A stretch of 64,000 nt of DNA, taken from Armigeres subalbatus (Eukaryota; Arthropoda; Insecta; Diptera; Culicidae). Both the position numbers and the translations under genes were made by a program. Within the stretch, counting starts at the first letter, position 1; every line of letters starts with the position of its first letter. Below the pieces are notes generated by a model, which saw only the letters and a list, made by a program, of their open reading frames with translations, was not told the origin of the DNA and did no database searches. The stretch covers positions 124,001 to 188,000 of the forward strand of contig NW_026943222.1 in assembly GCF_024139115.2 (NCBI RefSeq), in the 5' to 3' direction. Shown one piece after another: positions 57,086 to 64,000 of this stretch.

Positions 57086-57989
57086 TTATATTTCAGAGCC
57101 ACTAGTTGGCTTAGCGAGCAAAGACGTTGCTAATTGTATAATTTGTTATTGACGCAATCACCACCAGGTCTAGTGAAAGTGCCCGGTGATCCCCAAAATG
57201 CTCCAGAAACGGTCCTCCGGAAGATCCAAAACATTCGTAAAGCGGCTCCTTTCTGCATAAATTAACTTCCCTAGCAGCACAATCCAGACCAATTTGGTTG
57301 CAGCAACCCAAATGTAACTAAATTCGGTTGTAAAGGAGTTATAATAACTTTTGTGTACCATGTGTGCTGCCCGGGTTTCTGGCCCATATGACATACGCTT
57401 TTTATTACATACACAATTCATCAGTATGAATGGTTACGATCAGCAAATGTAAAACTGAAACATTGTCAATAACAGGAACATTCCCCTCTTTTTCAATTGA
57501 CAGGACAAACTCGCAACAAGCGATGTCCCAATTTGCAAAAGAATAGTATAATGATTGTTGGCCGTGAATCTAGAGAAGATGCCGGTTCTGGCAATGTTTT
57601 TTATATTTTTTTTTTGTTTGTTCATATTTTGTCATGAAGATAGCCATTTGTTGACATGATTTCAATTTGCCTTTGAAAGATGAAAAAAATGCTCATAGAA
57701 ATAGAAATTCCACAACAAATACTGTACCATAATCGTTGCAAATAAAATTCTTATTATTTCATTATCATTTAGTTATCAGCCAATAACTCATTCCAGATGC
57801 GATTGTGTAACACTTATTATCATTTAGTATATTTAATGATACTAGCGTTTTACACTGTAAACATTAGACAAAATTGTAGAGGAAACATAGTGCTAGAAGT
57901 CCACCATACAACACATTTCGGAATTTAGCCTTTGGGATATGGTTGAGTTGTTGGCTGGATACTAATTATAATGAAATGATTAGTTCAAT
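57086..57989. other. Unrecognised DNA with a short dispersed repeat
   Basis: 57092-57170 matches 53541-53620. A minus-strand 83-codon frame (57170-57421) has no recognised family. The rest is AT-rich. Confidence 0.4.
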
Positions 57990-58207
57990 CCTTTCCGTCC
58001 CCAACGTCTGTTTTTGAGCTTTCAAAAATCCAAACTGCTGTAAAAATCGCATTTCTTGACCGATTCTTTCGCAACAAGCTGCATTCCATCCGGATGGATC
58101 CCAATTTTTTATTTAAACTATTTTCGAGGCTATCCAGATTTATTCCAGATTCCGTTGGGGTCAGTTGTCTCCGGAATAAGTGGCCATTTACAGTTTTAAA
58201 TCAAAAC

Positions 58208-58785
58208 AGGCCGTGCGACACCTCAAACTTCATGATTTCACAAAGCGATGATGCGAATGATATTTTTGGGGCTCCTGGCCCACTCGGACTCAATCTGGCC
58301 ACATCGGTCACAATCCGGGGACCTACGGGATGGCCATTTTCTAAATTGATTCAAAACAGGTCGTGCGACACCTCAAACTTCATGATTTTACAAAGCAATG
58401 ATGAGAATGATATTTTTAGGGTCCCTGGCCCACTCGAATCCATTCCGGCCACAATCCGGAGGACCTACGGAACGGTCATTTTCTAAATTGATTCAAAATG
58501 GGTCGTGCGACACCTCAAACTTCATGATTTTACAAAGCAATGATGGGAATGATATTTTTGGGTTTCCTGACCCACTCCGAGTGGGCCACTCGGATTCAAT
58601 CCGACCACATCGGTCACAATCCGGAGGACCTACGGAATGGCCATTTTCTAAATTGATTCAAAATAGGTCGTGCGACACCTCAAACTTCATGATTTTACAA
58701 AGCAATGATGAGAATGATATTTTTAGGGTTCCTGGCCCACTCGGATTCAATCCAACCACATCGGTCATAATCCAGGGACCCAGGA
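58208..58785 (+). repeat. 150-bp satellite array, left arm of fold-back element 3
   Basis: Four units with GTGCGACACCTCAAACTTCA near 58212, 58363, 58503 and 58669. One unit has a duplicated CACTC phrase near 58575. Confidence 0.85.
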
Positions 58786-58789
58786 ACTC

Positions 58790-60900
58790 CACCGAAAATT
58801 TATACAGAAATTATACCGTTAATGAAAACAACAATGGAATTTTCGGAGGAATTCCTGGATTAATTCCCAAAGAAATCCTGACAGAATTCCAGTGGAAACT
58901 TCAAAATTTCTACTTGGACATCCTCCAGTTTTCATGAAAATTTCTCCTGGAGCTCCTCCGGGAATTCCACCGGCAGTTCCTCAAAGAGTTCCTGCAGGAT
59001 TTTCTCCGAGAATTATTCCGGTAGTTCTATCGGCAGGTCCTACAGGGGTTCCTCTTCCGGGAATTTCTCTAGAATTTCCTCCGGGAATTCATTCAAGCTT
59101 TCTTTATGGAATTCATTTAGGCTTCTTCAGGAATTTATATACAAAACCCTTCAGAAGCTCTACCGAGAATTTCTCTGGGAACTCCTGAAGGTTTCTCCGG
59201 GAGGTCCTCTGATGATGATGATGATCCAGCTCAGCTACATACCCTTAGAAAGGTTTCAGCTAGACAAGATTTGTGTATAAGATGAATTATCCAAGAATTT
59301 TTTCGAGCATTCTTCTGGCAGTTTCTTCGGGGGTTCATTTGAAAATTCTCCCGGGAGTTTTTTCAGAAATTCCTCTGGAAGTTATTTCAAGAATGCCTCC
59401 GGGAGTTCCACCAGTAGCTCTTCCAGGAAATCATGCAAGCTTTTTTCAGGAAATCATTTAGTCCTTCTTCAGAAATTTAGCTGGAAATTCCTCCCAAAGT
59501 TCTTCCAATAGTTTCTCTGGGAGTCCCTCTAGGAATTCTGCTAGGAGTTCCTCCTGAAATTCCTCCGGGAGCTCTTTCGGCAGTTACTACGAGAATTCCT
59601 CCGGGAGATCCACCGGCATGAGCATTTCTCCGGAAGTTTCTACGACAGTTCCCCCGAGTCTTCCTCTAAGAAGGAACTCATGGAGTAATTTCCGGAGGAG
59701 CTCCTGGAGGAATTTCTGGAGAAATTTCCAGAGAAATTATCAAAGGATTTTTCGGAGGAACTTCCGGTGGAACTTCTGGAGGAATTTCTTAAAGAACTAT
59801 AGGAAGAATTTCTAGAGTAACTCTCGTAAGAACTCTTGGATGAACTCCCAAATTAACTTCCGTAAAAATTCAAGGAGGAACTCCTGGAAGAGTTCTCAAA
59901 AGATCTCCCAGAGCAACTCCCAGAGAAATTCTCCGAGGAGCTTCTGGAGGATTTCGTAGATAAATTCTAAAAAAAGCCTGAATGAATTTCCGGAGGAGCT
60001 ATTGCTGGAACTCCCGGAGAAATTTTCAGAGGAACAGTCGTTGGAATAGCCGGAGTTGAATTTCTAGAGGAACTTCCGAAATCCCATTTCACGTGAAATT
60101 CCTGCCATATATCATCCTGGATTTCCCTATGAAGTTCTTGGGAGGATTCCCAGAGGAACTCTTGGAAAAACTCCTGGAGGAGGTCCCACAAGCACTTCCG
60201 GAAGAATTCTCACAAGAAAGTCCTGAACTAATTATTGGAGAAGTTCATGAAGGAATTTCTAGATAAATATCTGAAGGAATTCCCGGAAAAATACCAGGAG
60301 AAATTATTGCAGAAATTCCCAGATGAAATGCTGAAGAAATTACCGGATGAATTCCCGGAGATAGTTCTGAAGAAATACTTGGAAGAACTCTTGAAAGATA
60401 CAAAAGAACTCTCAAATGAATATTCGAATGAAATTCTGGAGTGAATTTCTAGTGAAGTCCGGAAAGCATTACAGGACAATTCCGCGGAAAAATTTCGGGA
60501 GAAATTCCTAAAGGAATTCCTGGAGAAGTACCTGAAGCAATTCCCGGGAAATACCAGGAAGAATTTGCGAGGAAATATATGGACGAATTCCTGGATAAAT
60601 TTCTAAAGAAATTTTTAGATGGATTCTTGAAGGATATTCTGAAGTAATAGCGGAAAGAATTCCAGAATGAAATCCTAGAGGATTTTGCTATTAAATTTAT
60701 GGAGGTATTACCGGAAAAACTCCTGAAAGTTATCCTGGAGGAATTAAAGGAAGAGTTCCAGGAGGAATGCCCGGAGAAGTCCCTAGAAGAATTTCCGAAG
60801 GAATTTCTTATAGATTTACAAGTGAAATTGCGGGCGAAATTGAATGAGGAATTTAAAAGTTCCCAGGGAAGCTTCTAGAAGGATTTCAAGGAGATTTCTT
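58790..60900. repeat. Core of fold-back element 3: degenerate 12-bp minisatellite
   Basis: Built of the same drifting GAATTCCTCCRG unit as 43080-45110. The strand bias flips at about 59650-59680 (CTTCCTCTAAGAAGGAAC). Text near 60850-60955 is the reverse complement of 43030-43130. Confidence 0.8.
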
Positions 60901-60957
60901 GATCCCGAAACTTTTCGAGTTGTTTTGCCTTAACCTGCCCACTCTGGATACGCCCTT

Positions 60958-61850
60958 GTATCATTCCCATCATTGCTTTGTAAAATCATGAAGTTTGAGG
61001 TGTCACATGACCTATTTTGAATTAATTTAGAAAATGGCCGTCCCGTAGGTCCCCGGATTGTGACTGATGTGGCCAGATTAAATCCGAGTGGGCCAGGAAC
61101 CCTAAAAATATCATTCCCATCATTGCTTTGTGAAATCATGAAGTTTGAGGTATCGCACGACCTATTTTGAATGAATTTAGAAAATGGCCATTCCGTAGGT
61201 CCTCCGGATTGTGGCCGGAATGGATCCGAGTGGGCAGGAAACCCTTAAAATATCATTCCCATAATTGCTTGGAAAATCATGAAGTTTGAGGTGTTGCACG
61301 ACCTATTTTGCATCAATTTAGAAAATGGCCATTCCGTTGGTTTCCGGATTGTGACCGATGAGGCCATCATTGCTTGGAAAATCATGAAGTTTGAGGTGTC
61401 ACACGGCCTATTTTGAATCAATTTTGAAATAGCCATTCCGTTGGTTTCCGGATTGTGACCGATGTGGCCGGATTGAATCCGAGTGGGCAAGGCACCCCAA
61501 AAATATCATTCCCATCATTGCTTTGTAAAATCATGAAGTTTGATGTGTCGCACAACCTATTTTGCATCAATTTAGAAAATGGCCATTCGTCCTCCGGATT
61601 GTGGCCGGAATGGATCTTAGTGGGCCAGGAGCCCTAAAAATATCATTCTCATCATTGCTTTGTAAAATCATGAAGTTTGAGGTGTCGCACGACCTATTTT
61701 GAATCAATTTAGAAAATGGCCATTCCGTAGGTCCTCGGATTGTGAGTTGTGACCGATGTGGCCAGATTGAGTCCGAGTGGGCCGGGAACCCCAAAAATAT
61801 CATTCGCATCATTGCTTTGTGAAAGCATGAAGTTTGAGGTGTCGCACGAC
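60958..61850 (-). repeat. 150-bp satellite array, right arm of fold-back element 3
   Basis: About seven units in reverse, with small deletions in two of them (near 61370 and 61590). Confidence 0.85.
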
Positions 61851-62084
61851 CTGTTTGATTTAAAACTGTAAATGGCCATTTATTCCGGGGACAACTGACC
61901 CCAACGGAATCTGGAATAATTCTGGAATCGTACTGTGGATTGCCTCGAAGCTAATTTAAATCAAAAATTGGGATCCATCCGGATGGAGTGCAACTTGTTG
62001 CGAAAGAATCGGTCAAGAAATGCGATTTTTACATCAGTTTAGATTTTTGAAAGCCCTTAAAAACAGACGTTGGGGACGGAAAGG

Positions 62085-62282
62085 TTAAAATTGCATGTAG
62101 CATTGTCCTTTTCAGATCGTAGCTTATTTTTTGCGTTTTTCAGCGACAATAACAATCCGATTAAATTGCAAAGCTCTAGGATGAGATGTCAGGTTTGGAA
62201 ATTTCAAAGCATGTTCTAGATTTTTACGAGCAAAGCGCTAGTGTAAATCTGTGGAATTGGTCAATTCTACGAGATTGTACGA
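62085..62282. other. Unrecognised DNA
   Basis: Short spacer between fold-back element 3 and the 18-bp repeat; nothing recognised. Confidence 0.4.
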
Positions 62283-62406
62283 CAATTCCCCGAAAACCAA
62301 TTCCCCGAATGCAATTTCCTCGAATGAAATTTCCCCGAATGTAACAATTCCCCGAATGCAACATTTCCCCGAATGCAACATTTCCCCGAATGCAACATTT
62401 CCCCGA
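62283..62406. repeat. 18-bp tandem repeat CATTTCCCCGAATGCAA
   Basis: ATTTCCCCGAATGCAACA recurs about seven times, exact in the last three copies and looser at the start. Confidence 0.8.
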
Positions 62407-62559
62407 ATTGTTTCCATAGTGCAGATAAAACTAAAACTGAAAAAGAAATCTGCGTCGTTTTACATAAAGTCGCATAATTGGCGTTTGACATAATTTTGAG
62501 CTGCAACAAAAGTGAGGATAGCGAGACAATTTGCTTAAAAATTGTAAAAAAAATAAGAT

Positions 62560-62618
62560 TGTTGGTCATTGGACCGAAGACCATTATGCCGAACCGTCAT
62601 TAGGCCGAATGAGGAGTA
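62560..62618. repeat. CATTNGGCCGAA-type short repeats
   Basis: GGACCGAAGACCATTATGCC and related phrases are reverse complements of the motif at 23899-24022. They join directly to the AAGTGAGA tract, as there. Confidence 0.6.
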
Positions 62619-63010
62619 AGAAGTGAGAAATTAATAGTGAGTAGTGAAAAGTGCGATGTGAGAAGAACGTAATGAAAAAGTGAGAAATGACAGATGAGTA
62701 ATGAGAAGTGAAAAATGAGAAGTGAAATGTGAGATGTGAAAAGTGAGATGTGAAAAGTGAGATGTGAGAAGTGAGAAGTGAGAAGTGAGTAGTGAGCAGT
62801 GAGTTGGGAGTAGTGAGTAGTGGGAAGTGAGAAGTGAGACATGAGAAGTGAGAAGTGAAAAGTAAGAAATGAGAAGGAAGTACATAGTAAGAAGTGAAAA
62901 GTGTGGAGTAAGAAGTGAGAAGTGAAAAATATGATGCGAGAAGTGTGAGTGAGGAGCGAGAGAAGGCGAAATACGAAGTGAGATGTAGGAAGAGAGAATG
63001 GAAAAATGAG
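62619..63010. repeat. AAGTGAGA simple-repeat tract
   Basis: Long run of GAAGTGAGAAGTGAGA-type units with drift. It matches the tract at 23433-23898. Opposite-strand open frames here are Ser/His/Leu-rich and not genes. Confidence 0.85.
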
Positions 63011-63034
63011 GAAGGAGAATAGAGATAAAGGAAG

Positions 63035-63318
63035 AAAATTAATCCGTTTTCCGGTATAAGGCGAAGGAAAGGTATAAAGCTTTTATTTTATTGATAATCG
63101 CTTCGCCCGGTTTTAGGGGAAGACGAGTTATAATACCTTCTTAAAATGAACACATTTGCCCAATATAAGACAATGAGGGTAGATGGACCCTTCTTCAATT
63201 AAACACGTTTGCCTGGAGTAAAGCGAAAAAAGGAGATAATGCCTTTCTTAAATGATCACTTCTAGGCAGTATAAGGACAATGGAGGGGATATTGTCTTCT
63301 TTAAATGAACACGTCGAT
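63035..63318. repeat. Minisatellite of about 53 bp
   Basis: Units share CCTTCTTAAAATGAACAC, TTTGCC and TATAAGGCGAAG-like text, about five degenerate copies. It follows the simple-repeat tract closely. Confidence 0.6.
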
Positions 63319-64000
63319 TAATTCGATATTTTTTTGGTCTATATAATTGATATTTATTGCTAGATGCGATCTCATATATCATATCTATTCCGGCCAAACT
63401 CGTCTACATCAAAAGAAGACACGGTGTGCCTGTGACGGTTATTAACGAAAAAAAATGTCCATCCATTCTGAACTCGCCTTTCGAAAGATATAATATCCAG
63501 GCGTCTGTTATGAAAATTTCAAAATATTTCATCTAGAGAATCGAAAGTTATAGCAGTTACAAATTTAATGATTTTTGCATTTGATATTTCACTAATATGC
63601 AACCATATATACCGTGATACCGTGATACCGTTTCCTCCTGATTACATCCAAATAATTATCATCAAATATGCAATTTGCAACCTCAACCAACTATTACCTA
63701 AGACCTATTCTTTGGATAATAGAAAAAAATAACAAAGGATGTTAGAGATAATATTGTTCTAATGTCAATGACAAAATAGACAATACAACCACAATACAGT
63801 ATTCAAATTACAGAATTATTGCACTTCAATCTCCTTATCATACCAAAGTGTGAATATTGTCTATGACAGACAAGTAACTACACTCTGTATGATGATTTTG
63901 CTTTTATTAAATATGATAATAGTTGGTAACATAGAATACCGCGCAGAAACAATTTTGTCTTTCATGGGTACTGGGTAGTTAGTAAGACTAGTAACCAACA
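63319..64000. other. Unrecognised AT-rich DNA
   Basis: Nothing recognised apart from a tiny repeat ACCGTGAT near 63611. Confidence 0.4.

Larger units (their letters stand above)
57990..62084. mobile_element. Giant fold-back element 3 (4.1 kb relative of element 2, reversed)
   Basis: The same terminal inverted repeats as 39830-48410 (CCTTTCCGTCCCCAACGTCT) bound short satellite arms (about 4 and 7 units) and a 12-bp repeat core. The unequal core arms are in the opposite order from element 2, so the element is inserted the other way round. The flanks TTCAAT and TTAAAA do not match well, so the duplication is unresolved. Confidence 0.75.

Noticed and set aside
62600..62885. Ser/His/Leu-rich minus-strand frames
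   Set aside because: They are translations of the AAGTGAGA tract.

Overview
The window looks like repeat-rich, gene-poor nuclear DNA of an insect, most likely a culicine mosquito. The basis is its mobile-element mix: BEL/Pao, a Juan/Jockey-like LINE, a Penelope-like element, a CR1-like LINE, pogo, hAT and PIF/Harbinger-type DNA elements, and tRNA-type SINEs with AAG tails. It is AT-rich, has a 63-base insect-sized intron inside a transposase, and carries two 25-N scaffold gaps (19501-19525 and 55604-55628). The species is an inference. No intact host gene could be recognised.

Layout. 1-9491 is a decayed BEL/Pao retrotransposon on the minus strand. It is split by a 4.5-kb palindromic pair of Penelope-like elements with a 16-bp target duplication, and again by a 143-bp hairpin in its RNase H domain. 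Each Penelope copy ends in a hammerhead-ribozyme-like motif. 9505-13849 is a full-span Jockey-like LINE with a 13-bp target duplication. 13863-17356 is a CR1-like LINE remnant interrupted at a TA by a 2.67-kb pogo transposon (14477-17150), and followed by the start of a second TA-flanked element. 17359-27819 is mostly unrecognised DNA with two SINEs, several short inverted-repeat elements and a TCTCAC simple-repeat tract. 27820-29632 is a decayed hAT-like element.

Three very large fold-back elements dominate the second half: 30306-35959, 39830-48410 and 57990-62084. Each has terminal inverted repeats, inside them two satellite arrays (about 140 or 150 bp per unit) facing each other as mirror images, and a central core. 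The last two belong to one family and share a core made of a degenerate 12-bp repeat; they lie in opposite orientation. Between and after them are short DNA elements (pogo-type, PIF-type and hAT-type, one nested in another), truncated LINE ends, and minisatellites.

The elements do not form a pathway. They form a layered insertion history: BEL and CR1 are the old substrate; Penelope, Jockey and pogo landed in them; smaller non-autonomous elements landed later. The fold-back satellite elements are the best candidate for something not well described.
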